A stretch of 64,000 nt of DNA from Mastigamoeba balamuthi (Eukaryota > Evosea > Mastigamoebida > Mastigamoebidae), in assembly GCA_902651635.1 (NCBI GenBank), contig CACRSC010000068.1, positions 201,146-265,145 on the forward strand, read 5' to 3'. Position numbers and translations under genes: made by a program. Of this stretch, positions 25,677 to 35,494 are shown one piece after another (position 1 is the stretch's first letter; every line of letters starts with the position of its first letter). The notes beneath the pieces are model-generated. The model did not search any database and was not told the origin of the DNA. It saw nothing but the letters and a program-made list of their open reading frames with translations.

Positions 25677-25927
25677 AGACTCGGGCCCTCCGCCAGCGCC
25701 ACAGCGCCCCGAGGGCAGCCCCGTGCGACCCCTCTGGACCGTAGTGATGTCATATAGCCACCCCCCTCCCAGCCCTCGTCGTACCGCGAACACACTGCCC
25801 TCTTATCCACCTACACACGCTTCCTATGTCGTCGTCAGGCGCTCAGCTCAAATCCATGTTAGAACACTTTCTGCGCGGCGTGCGGGCGCGAGGGAGGGCG
25901 GGAGGGGTGGCGCGAGGGGTCGGGCGA

Positions 25928-27189
25928 CTACTGCCCGGGGTTCGTGCCGCGGAGCAGGCTGCACAGGAGCTGCACCCTGGCCGTCTGCTCGTCCTGCAGT
26001 CTCTGCAGCTGCTCGAGTTGCCTCCTGAGCTCCTCTGCCTCTGCCTCGTCGATCGTCGGCTGCTCGGGCGGCACCTGCGGCTGCTGCACTGGCCCGGGTG
26101 TCTCGAGCTCGGCGCCCAGCGCTGCTGCCTCCTCCAGCGGCTCGGCAGTGGGCGCAGACGTGGGCGTGTGGGCGCCAGAGGACGAGCTGTCCGACTGCGA
26201 CCCGCTGCTCTTCTTGAGGGCCCGCCTGCGCTCTGCTCGCTCGTCGGAGCCTGTCGAGCAGGCGCGGGACTCCATGTCGACCCACTTGATGCGGGGCGGG
26301 GGGCCCAGCTTGCGTCGGAAGCCCGACTGGCTGAGAATCTTGATGCAGTCGCTCACAGCCCTCCCAGCGACCGCGCCGTCCGCTCGCCTGATCTCGAACA
26401 CCAGCACGACCTTCTCCCCCAGGTGCAGCCTCGACGAGTTGCAGTTGCTGCGCAGCGCGCGCCGTGCGCCAGGCGTCAGGCGCGGGAGCTGGGGGGGAGT
26501 GGGAGTGGTAGAGGTAGAGACTGAGTGTGTGGGAGACCGCGTACGGCACACAGCGATCAAAGAAGAACGAGCGCAGGTGCTCCGAGGGGGCGAGCTCGGC
26601 CATGGCGCGGCCCATGCAGACGTTGGGCCGCGACAGGGGCGCACAGCACTTGGCGCACGGGTCCAGAGCTGCGCAAGGGGGAAAGCAACCGTTGGTGAGC
26701 TGAATGAGCGGGGGCGAGGCTCTTGTTGGGGCAAAAGACAGAGAGAGAGGAGTTGTGTGGAAGCTGTGCTGTATGTCTCGAACGGGCTTCGCTCTCGCGC
26801 CCCTCCAGGTGCAGGGTCGCGTGCTCGGCGGCGTGGCGTATGTCCTCTGGCGTGACCCCGCAGTGCTGCATCCAGACAGCGGGCACCACGCACGTGACCT
26901 GCAGTGCAGTGGCGGTGGGCGACGCCCGCGGTGAGAGGAAATCGCCGAGTCTGGCGCGGTATCGGGGCTGAAACACGACCTCGAAGGGGACAAAGCGGTA
27001 GAGCTCTGTGGTGGAGACGCAAAGGCGCGGCAGCCCAAGCTCGGGGGTGAGCGCCAGCCCCTGTGGTGCGGCTTTTCCCGAGTATGCCTGGAATAAGGGA
27101 GGGGCACTGAGTGTTGCGCGCTTGGGGGGCATCGAGAGGGGGGGCGAATAAAATGAGGGGGGAGACGAAGGCACCGGAATATACGACAT
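25928..27189 (-). CDS. Unknown protein with Cys-rich centre and C-terminal coiled coil
   Basis: Three exons, approximately 27189-26793, 26668-26552 and 26488-25928, all with strong G/C-ending codons. The N-terminal region runs VSTTELYRFVPFEVVFQPRY. The middle exon has a compact Cys cluster (ALDPCAKCCAPLSRPNVCMG). The third exon opens with LRSNCNSSRLHLGEKVVLVF, then GRAVSDCIKILSQSGFRRKL, followed by an acidic/Gln-rich region and a leucine-rich coiled coil (ELRRQLEQLQRLQDEQTARV). The alternation of strands with NCNSSRLHL and SDCIKILSQ hints at an immunoglobulin-like DNA-binding fold of the Rel/IPT kind, but I cannot support that beyond impression. The function is not known. Confidence 0.65.
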
Positions 27190-27824
27190 CTGCGCGGCGG
27201 GCGGTCAGGGAGCGCGCCGCGGCACCCTTAAGAGGCAACGCTTGCTTGAGGAAGGGGTAGGGGGTGCACCGGGGTAAGTTGTTCCGCCGCGGGGGGGCCG
27301 TTAGAAGGCCACGGGAAAAGGCGGGTGTTGTTTTGCGGGGAACTTGTGCTGTCAGTGTTGCCCGAGAAAAAGTGGGGAAAGATGCCGCCCAGTGAAGAAG
27401 CATGCGGGCGGGCAGTTAATCTCGGGGAGGTGCGCACCGGTCTCCCCCGAGTGTGCGTTAAACCGCCGGTATTGTCCGATTAGTGCCCTGTTCGAGCGAG
27501 TGGATTGGTGCACTGCGCCTGGATAGGGGCATCGAATGGCGGGCGCGTCCGCTGGCACTTGGAGACACGGGTCTCCGACCAGTTTTCATCTCACAGTGCG
27601 GATCTGCCCCCCGCCGCAGAACGCCTCCAAGCCCGGCGTCCGCCGCGCAAGGCGGAACCGCTCGAATCCGGTTCTTATCGCCCCCAAAAAGGGAAAGAAA
27701 GAGCCTCGCAATTGTGCACTGATCATTGGTCGGCTGTAATTCGAGCGGCGGGCAACGGCCTTGGGTTCCTTTTGCAGGGCAAGAAAGAAGCGGTGCTGCA
27801 CTCAAGAACGACTGACCGAGTGCA
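27190..27824. other. Intergenic, nothing recognised
   Basis: About 630 bases between the 5' end of the unknown gene and the 3' end of the OsmC gene, both on the minus strand. No coding-like frame, tRNA or clear repeat seen. Confidence 0.5.
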
Positions 27825-28409
27825 CTAGTGCATGAGCGTCGCCACGCTGGAGCCGTCGGCCCACACGAACTGCGCCGCGACCTCGACGTCCTCGCTGAGG
27901 CTCTTCCTGACGGGGCTCAGCTGCGCCGTGTCGACGGCCACCTGCCTCTGCCCCTCGCTCAGCTCCACCGCGAAGCTCACGGTCAGGGCGATCTGCCCGG
28001 TCGCTGCGTGAGCTCAATGGGGACTGGGGGGAGTGGGACAGCAGGGGAGTCGTGCCTTGGCCACCCTGACGGGCGTGACGCCCTTGGGGGTCAGCCGGCT
28101 GCTGGCGGTGATGCGCAGCGAGCCGGCGGGGAGCTCGGCGCCGGCGGAGAGCAGGCGGCCCACGAGGATCGTCTCGAGGCAGCACGCGAGGCCCGTGACG
28201 ACGAGCTCGACGGGGCTCATGCCCCTGCCGCTGCCCCCGAACCGCACGGGCGCGTCTGTCGTGATGGTGGCGTCGGGTGTGTCGGAGTGCGAGGCCACCA
28301 CGCGGACCGGTGTCCCCGTGTACTCCGCTGTGATGCGAGCGCCGCCCGCGCAGCAGCGGGGGGCTGCGCAGTGGTCGAGCTGCTCGGTCTGCTTCTGCTG
28401 CGACTCCAT
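27825..28409 (-). CDS. OsmC/Ohr-family protein
   Basis: OsmC/Ohr proteins detoxify organic hydroperoxides through two cysteines. Two exons: 28409-28056 and 27992-27825, joined as VRVAK/IALTVSFAVEL without a frame change. The start is the ATG at 28407-28409 (MESQQKQTEQLDH). Family features are the early strand RITAEYTG, the conserved GGSGRGMSPVELVVTGLACC, where the second family cysteine lies in LACC, and the C-terminal strand IALTVSFAVELSEGQ. The protein is about 173 residues, slightly longer than bacterial OsmC. The intron has a GC donor. With the rubrerythrin 20 kb away it points to an organism coping with oxygen by bacterial-type enzymes. No organelle targeting signal is visible. Confidence 0.85.
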
Positions 28410-28879
28410 CGCTGGGTGGTCTGAACTGTCTTCCTGGGCCGCTCTGTTGCTCTGTTGCGGGTACTGGAATGAATGACTGGGCGATGACGACGGGCTACGC
28501 CGACGGTTTTTAATCGCCTGATTGGGTTGGATTGTGCAGGCAAATTCAGGGGTCATGGGGGTGGGGGTGCAGACCCCCCACACCGACGCAGGAGGAAAGA
28601 ACCGCGAAAGTGCTCTACCCCCATCTGTTGACGTTCTCTGAGCAGTCTCACCGGTGCTGCTGCGATTCTCCTACTGGCCTGTCGGTGTGCGGCAGCAGAC
28701 CACCGGGACCAACAGATTCGAGCTGTCGGAGGAACCGAAAACTGAATCTTTTTGCTTGTTTCCAGTCAGGCGACAGATTCTCTCTCTGCTGACGAGTTTG
28801 TTTTCGAATTGTGGAAGTCAAAATACCCTGCGGGTATTTTTTCTTCCCTCCTTGCTCTGTCCCCAGCGTCTCAAAGTCC
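28410..28879. other. Divergent promoter region (OsmC / GDPD)
   Basis: 470 bases between two divergent start codons. No TATA box in the usual place is obvious. A short coding-like open stretch reaches back from the GDPD start but lacks the codon bias. Confidence 0.45.
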
Positions 28880-30555
28880 ATGGACCATGCTCCTGCGGCG
28901 CAGCCCAGGCTGGCACAGCACGTCGCCTGCGACGTCTGCGCCAGGACCATGTTGTCAGCTGCCCTGCTCGCCTCCCTGCTCGCTGCCACCGTTTGGTGCG
29001 GTTCTGCAAACGCGTGGTGCACGTACTCAGCTGACTTCTACCACGCCCGTGGCATAAGGTACGCGACGTGCACCCGTCCTACCCGCCTTCTCTATCAAAC
29101 CTGAAACATGGCCTCTTGTCCTCTGCCTCCCCCTGGATGTGCACGGGCAGGGGAGTCCCCGTGGGCCCTTGGGCAGTCTCTCTGTCGTTCTTCCAGGCCG
29201 CCCTGTGCGCAGCGCTGCTGTTCGTGCACCAGAGGCTGCAGGGCCTGATGCCTCCCGCTGCCCGGTGGAGCTGCGCTGCCCTGGGCGCCCTCTCGCTGGC
29301 GGGCTCGGGTGCCCTTGCCCTCGGCCTCAACGAGACCCACAGGACCGCGTTCCGCTTCCTCGTCCACTTCGCCCCCGCAGTTCACCTGCTCTGCGTCGCG
29401 CTCCTCTCGGTCTGCGCGGTCCCCGTCGCCCGCCTCGTGGTGCTGCGCAGCGACGGCAGCAAGCAGCCGGGCGGCAGCGCCAGCGGCCCGCTGGCAGCAC
29501 GCGCTGTGGGCGTCTGGCTCGCTGTGCTGCTGCTGGTTGTCGCCCCGCCGCTGCTGATCGAGAGCGGATCCACGGGCGTCCTCAGGGGCCCAGCACCGCT
29601 CAAGCCGCGCCTCGTCGCGCACAGGGGCGTCTCGCGCGTGGCCCCCGAGAACAGCCTCGAGGGCGTCCAGGCCGCGTCGGGCACGGGCATGTTCGGCGTC
29701 GAGTTCGACGTCGTCGTCGCTCGCGACGGAGTGCCCGTGCTGCTGCACGACCGGACCCTCGCACGGACCACCGACGTCGGCGCCGTCTTCCCGGGCCGCG
29801 AGGCCGACGACCCCTCGAGCTTCACGTCGGAGGAGCTCTCGCGGCTGACGCTGAGCCGCTGGTGCAGCAGGGGCTGCGACGGCCCCGAGAGCGCTGCAGC
29901 CGAGCTCGTGTTCGGGCGGGCCCGCGTGCCCACGATGGCGCAGGTGCTCGCAGAGGCCCAGCGGCAGCGCCTGCACGCGCTGTGGGACCTCCGGGAGCCC
30001 AGCAACGAGCACGCGGGCCACTGGATGGACATCGTCCTCAACACGACGCTGCGGTCCGCTGTGGCCGACCCGTCGCTGGTCTGGTGGCTGGCCGACCGCA
30101 TGGCCGAGCGTGCGCGGGCCGCGGGGTTCAAGCGTGCGTGCCCCGTGTCGCACGGGCACTGGGAGGCGGCTGAGGGCAGGCAGTGCGACGTGCTGAACAT
30201 GCACCACGGTGTCAGCGGCCGCGAGCTGCGCAGGGCCAGGGCCAGCGGTGCCTGGGTCAACGTGTACGTGGTGGACGCCGAGTGGCTGTTCGCGCAGATG
30301 TGGGTGCTTGGCGTGGACTCGGTGACGACGACCAACCCATTCGCCATGGCAGCCATGCAGCGCCCCGCGTGGACCGTCGGCCTCAGGGCCTACAGGGCCG
30401 TCTGGATCGCCTGCGGCCTGGCCTGCCTCGGGGCCGTGGCCGGCCAGCTGCTCTACCTCGCCGGGTGGCCCACACGACGCTCCCGCACGGAGTGCGAGCT
30501 GCTGGCCCTCGGCGAGTGCCGGGAGGCGAGGGGGCAGTGCCAGCTGACAGAATGA
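28880..30555 (+). CDS. Membrane glycerophosphodiester phosphodiesterase
   Basis: Hydrolyses glycerophosphodiesters to glycerol-3-phosphate and an alcohol. Two exons: 28880-29058 and 29151-30555, about 527 residues. The first exon carries a hydrophobic segment (MLSAALLASLLAATVW). The second adds more membrane helices (SLSFFQAALCAALLFV, LGALSLAGSGALALGL, VHLLCVALLSVCAVPV, LAVLLLVVAPPLLI). The catalytic domain begins LVAHRGVSRVAPENSLEGV and continues GVEFDVVVARDGVPVLLHD, which shows the HRG, PEN, ExD and HD motifs of GDPD enzymes. The usual PENT is PENS. A C-terminal helix (IACGLACLGAVAGQLLYLAG) gives one more span. The layout resembles animal multi-pass GDEs that act on extracellular or luminal substrates. 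Confidence 0.88.
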
Positions 30556-32556
30556 TTTTTATTCCTCTTTATTTGATTTATTTGTTCCGAGGCATGAATT
30601 CGTGTGTCTAAGTTCTTTTTTGAGGTTGTTGTGACTCACCCCAGAAAAAAGCAAGGAGATTACGTGACCCGCAACGAGCCAGCCAAGTTACTTCACACTA
30701 TATTGGAATCTACAGTGCTTGCCAGAAGGATCTGGAAAGGTAGATGTTTCCCTCAACCTCGCCCTGTCAGGACGCAATGGTCTCATAATCAGGTCTGTAA
30801 AGCACCATGACGGCATTATGGAGGGCTACCACTGGCAGGAAGGCCAGGTTGTTTCCCTTGTTACCAGGCTCATGATTTCTGCCTGCATCTCCATGAACTC
30901 GCCACATGAATGAGCCCAAGACCAGCGAAGGTGGCCCTCTATATGTGTACACTGCTCCAACAACCGGAGTACAGTTTGGAGACTACCTGCCGAATTTTCA
31001 AGAACTTGCCCCTGAAAGAGTTGCAAAGACAAATGAAAACTCAAAAAGATAGGAGTGCTGGGATTCACTGTCATCCCAGGGTCATATGAGCCTTTCTTTA
31101 TGATATCAAAGGGGTACTCGATCCTATCATGAGCTTCTGTAACTATTGCATTGCAATTGTGCTTATCTTCACATTTCCTCTCAATAAAAATGTGCCTCAA
31201 TACCCCCTTGTTTTTCTCAGATCAACTGATCTTCATGAATAAGTAGATGCCCTCAGTTATATTTTGGTACAGATGTCCCAGGCCTTTGAAAAGGGCAAGG
31301 ATTACATTCTACCAAATAACGATTGGACTTTGTTTTTCATTAAAGGTGAAAATAATCAAATTCACCTTTTAAGGATGGGCCTCAGCCACTGACATGATGC
31401 AATGCATGCACTTTCAGATGCTGGTAAGTGTGAGTATCTGCAGGCTTAGCAATATGTAGAAGCAGGACAATGATATTTTGGAGATTGCCTGCAAATGACT
31501 CTCAATTTTTAGCATATTACCTCCAAAATTGAAAAATTATGGAGAATTGCCCCTGAGTAACACCAGTGAGCCCAGCACCACCTAAAGTTCTTTATATCGG
31601 GTGGTGCCCTTTTTTTACCATTTGCAGAAGACGAGATTATGTTGTCATAATCTTGGGTTAAGAATTGAAGTTATTTTCTTGAGTAGGGTTACAATGAAAC
31701 AAATTGGTCATTGGCTTCCTTTCCCACAGTGCTTGTGACTGCTACGTATGCCTCTGCCTGAAGCATCCACTTAAAAACAATCAGAAGGGCATCCTCTGAA
31801 ATAAAAAATCTTGAACCTTGAATCATAGAGGGTCATCCAATTTTTGGTATCACGGAAAAGTGGGCATCCATGTGCTACGGGTTGGCTCTGGCCTCCTCTT
31901 CACTCCGTTTCACTCTGCTTCACTCTGCTCTGCTCTGGCCTCCACCAACCCCCCACACATTTGGCCCACTTTTCCGGGAACCCGAGATTGTGGGTCCATA
32001 ATCTACCAACCCAAGGAAAATTGATACTGTTTGAGGATTTGTGCGGGAACTCACCATAAGCATCAGCTCAGACTCGAGCACTTATATGTGAGTAGAACAA
32101 GGAAAACACCTCTCGGGGCACTGATGTGGGTACTGCAGGTTTTCCCTGCATATTTCCCGCTCTTTCATACTATTTGGGAATTGTCTCTGTTCCTTTATTG
32201 AATTTCCTGCCCCCCCCATTCATCCCATAGTGCAGCCAGCATACTTCGTGATCGAGAGCAATACCAGTGGGCCAAACAGACTGCTGATCCTCATGCAGCA
32301 GTGTTCATATCAGACGTCCATTGCCCAAGCACTAATGCCATAAACAAATTTCAAAATGCGAAAATGGCACGAATGAAGGTGGTGTAATGAAGGTCACACG
32401 AAAAGCTGAGCATCATAAAGGTGATATGAGATAGAAGCGCCCAAAAACTCTCTCGGATAATAAGGCATGTTCACAGTGTCTGCATTCGGGCAGGGCCGCC
32501 AGGACCATGCAGAGGCCAGCATTTCACAACATTATTATGTTTGAATCAAGAGGCTC
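30556..32556. other. AT-rich gene-free island
   Basis: About 2 kb of clearly lower GC than both sides. The longest frame (minus, 31200-30826) lacks the host codon pattern, yet a piece of it (IEYPFDIIKKGSYDPGMTVN) reads like protein and may be a relic of a mobile-element gene. The island contains the inverted-repeat structure at 31853-31976. No host gene, tRNA or clean transposon end is visible. Confidence 0.5.
31853..31976. repeat. Perfect 13-base inverted repeat around a CT-rich core
   Basis: CGGAAAAGTGGGC at 31853-31865 is matched exactly by its reverse complement at 31964-31976. The 98 bases between hold a tandem ttcactctgc-type repeat (about 31902-31938). A diverged relative of the right flank (gagattatg...cataatctt) occurs near 31633-31660. 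Could be a small non-autonomous element or a hairpin RNA. Confidence 0.6.
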
Positions 32557-34963
32557 TCACAGGCCCAACCTTCTCAGCTCTGATACTGCCACCCCTCTGA
32601 TCTTCTTAAACAGGTAGATGTGGCTGGTGTGTCTGAACCATGAGGCTGTTCTGCTGGTCACCCCCATCACAGCGTGGGCCTCTTGGAGACTCACTGCACC
32701 CTGACACACATCTAACAGGTCCTCGGTGGCAGCTCGAGCTGCTGTGATGCATAGCTCTCTCAGGCAAGGCAGCCGTGTGCACAGCATGGTGATGCCTTCT
32801 GCTGAGGCAGTTTGAACTTTGAGGCCTCTGAACTCGGAATCTCTGTCTCCTGGCCAAAGCGCAAAGTGCAGCTCTTGCAGACTCGATCTGCAACGCACAA
32901 ATTGGTATCATGGGAGAATACTAGGAGCACTTACAACGCGAGAACAATGGCCACGAGATCATTTGAGAGCCCAGGCTCCACGAAGAGGCCATCAATCCAG
33001 AGTGTCTTGACCACCCCTGAATTGAGACTCTTAATGGCGAGTGTTATGTCTGCGATAGCTGCTGGGGCTTCCGAACACACCTGAAAGGTCTGAGGACATG
33101 AACCGCTGTCAAACCTAGCTGCCCAAGAAAAAGGTCTCACCTGAAGCCTATCGAATTTCAGCAGCTTCTCAGGGTGCCTTCCGATGGCACATTCAACCGT
33201 CATGACCCGGGTTAGGCTTAGGGACTCGAGTCCAGTGGGAAGCTGCTGGAGGATGCTGCAAATCGAGGGCCCAGTGCACGCAATGACCAGGCCGCGAAGA
33301 CACGTAAACCGCTTCCCCAGTGCCATGTCACCAACAAGCATCTCATAGGGAACAATAGCATTGCCCAGGTCCAGTGACGCAAGAGAAGTGAAAGCCGGGC
33401 AATATAGTGTGCGCAGAACAGCCATCTGTTTCTCTGACTTGTTCTCCTTGGAGCCGCAGATGAAGAACCGCCTGAAGAACCGCAGCTCCTCCGATTCCCC
33501 TGAAGCTGACGGAATGTCAGCAACCACCGTAGAATCATCGGCAAGCTCAAACATGTTGCGATCTACGATGTCCTCCATGATGTTGGTGACGATCTGGTGA
33601 ACAGATGGCGAGTCTGCCATGCACAGAGCTCCTTCGGTGGTTTGTAACCGTGTGCGAAAGGTGGTCATTCTGCGGTCTTCCTCGAAAGTGTGTTGCTCTG
33701 CCCACATGGCCCCGGCGAAGCCGAATGGGCTTATCCTGAGCCCCGCGATGTTTCTGTTCGACACATGCTCTGACAGAGCCGAGAGGAAACACTCCGTGTA
33801 CACTCCATCACAGTCTAGCATCGAGAGCTCCAGCTCCTTGGTGGTGAACCCATCGAACAGCACGTCGAGGGACTGTGCCTGCAGTGCAGCACCATCGAGC
33901 ACAACCCTCTCAAGAGCCGCTGCTGGGTTGATGGCACGGCGGAGGCACGAGAGCAGCAGAGTGGTCTGGTGAGGAAGCAGCCACAAAGAGCACAGATCCA
34001 CCGCACGCGACTCGGGGAAGCATGGCAGCCCGAGTTCCACAGACCCGCCCACACGCAGGGCAGTCAGCAGTGCCGTCCGCTTCCTGGGAGACAGGACGTC
34101 GAGGAGGCGGTAGACACGCGTGTACCTGTGGACCACAGCCCTCCACGTGCGGCACACACCCGCCAGCACCACAGAGAGCGATGTCGCAGCAGAGGTGGCC
34201 CCCACGTGCTCGAACACGCACCAGAGGACATCCTCTGGAAGGATCTCGAGGAGTGCGCTGGCGTCGCAGACAGCAGCAGCGGACGATGGAGCCCTCGATC
34301 TGGGCATGAGCAGCTGCAGGGGCAAGTCGAAGATGGAGTTGAGCTGCCTCGCCATCGCCAGCTGCTCGCGCACTTCCCTTCCTGCTCGGGGCTCCACGGC
34401 GACCCCCACCGTTGTGACGACGTTGTCTCGCACGACGACGCGCCCCACGTGCTCCTCTCTCTCCCCCCTGTACAGCAGCTGTCCAGACGCCCGCAGCCCG
34501 TTGGGCGCCAACACCCTGTCGATGACGTACTGCAGCCACTGCCAGCAGCTGAGAGCTCCGAGGAAAGAGAGAGGAGAAGAGAGACAGAGAATCAGTAGGG
34601 TAGGGTAACAAGGAATGGCAGGGGGGACAATGCGCACTAGTAGGGGCGGTACGAGTTCACGTAGAGGATGTGTCTGCCGCCGGTGGCTGCGAGCTCCCAG
34701 TCGCACCAGAGCGAGGGCTGCATCATCGGGGGCATGTAGTCGTGCAGCACGACCTCGCGTCCCTGCTGGCCGTCGCAGGTGGAGAGCTCGCCGAGGAGCC
34801 CGTCCCAGTCGCCAGGCGGGGCGAGCGTGTCGGTGCGCAGCATGCGCCGAGTGCCGAGCAGGGACAGCGCACTGCGCAGCCGGCAGAGCGACTGCTCGAG
34901 GTCCGCGTTGCCTGGGCTGGCGGAGAGGTGCAGCACACCGCAGATGTCTGTGTCGTAGCCCAT
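32557..34963 (-). CDS. F-box protein with LRR-like C-terminal region
   Basis: Four exons: about 34963-34632, 34564-33141, 33080-32936 and 32887-32557. Joins keep frame (RPYY/CWQWLQYV; IVLAL/SSLQELHF). The N-terminal exon has its own small domain (MGYDTDICGVLHLSASPGN). An F-box follows at about one third of the protein (ALLEILPEDVLWCVFEHVGA, then VLAGVCRTWRAVV). The rest has repeated leucine-rich strands (LASLDLGNAIVPYEML; LESLSLTRVM; LPCLRELCITAARA), as in FBXL-type substrate receptors of SCF ubiquitin ligases. Codons are less GC-biased than in the housekeeping genes, as expected for a faster-evolving family. It is the second F-box gene in the window, and its N-terminus is unlike the first. 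Confidence 0.8.
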
Positions 34964-35494
34964 GCCCCTCCTCAGTCTCCTTCAGTTACAGAGACCGCTT
35001 TGTTTCGAAAAACTAAATCTCGGTGACACTTGACCCTGATCTGCTGGTGGACTCAATTGCAGGCAGAAGAGCGGAATGAAGCTGCACCTCATTTGTCAAA
35101 TGCCATGCTATAGAGCCCCTTCATCTTATTGCCTTCCCGCCCACAAGGCGCCCTCTCAGGACCTCCGGTGCCTGGGACTTGCACGGAGAGAGATTCAGGT
35201 CTCCGCGCTTTTCGTCCCTTCCATAGGACGCTGAACCCACCCAGCCTCGGAATGAAAAGAAGGCGAACCCACCGCGAAGAACCGCGGTCACTTACAGGCG
35301 GGGGTAGAGGCAGCTATCTAGCTGCCTGGCGCGTCGGGGCCCCGTGAGGCTGGGAGAGGTGCTGCTGGTGTTCAGCGTGCAACGGCGGGGACGAAAGCAA
35401 TACAATTGAGATTTCGCTGAATAGTAGTGGTCTTCTGTGCGTGTGTGTACGTGTGTGGGTTGGTCGTGCAGGCCGTGCTTGCTCCCCGGGGGGA
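34964..35494. other. Intergenic, nothing recognised
   Basis: About 530 bases between two minus-strand genes. It includes a short tgcgtgtgtgtacgtgtgtg repeat at about 35435-35458. No coding-like frame seen. Confidence 0.5.

Noticed and set aside
30826-31200. Possible transposase from the frame in the AT-rich island
   Set aside because: Only one short piece reads like protein and no catalytic motif can be placed, so it is noted as a possible relic and not called.
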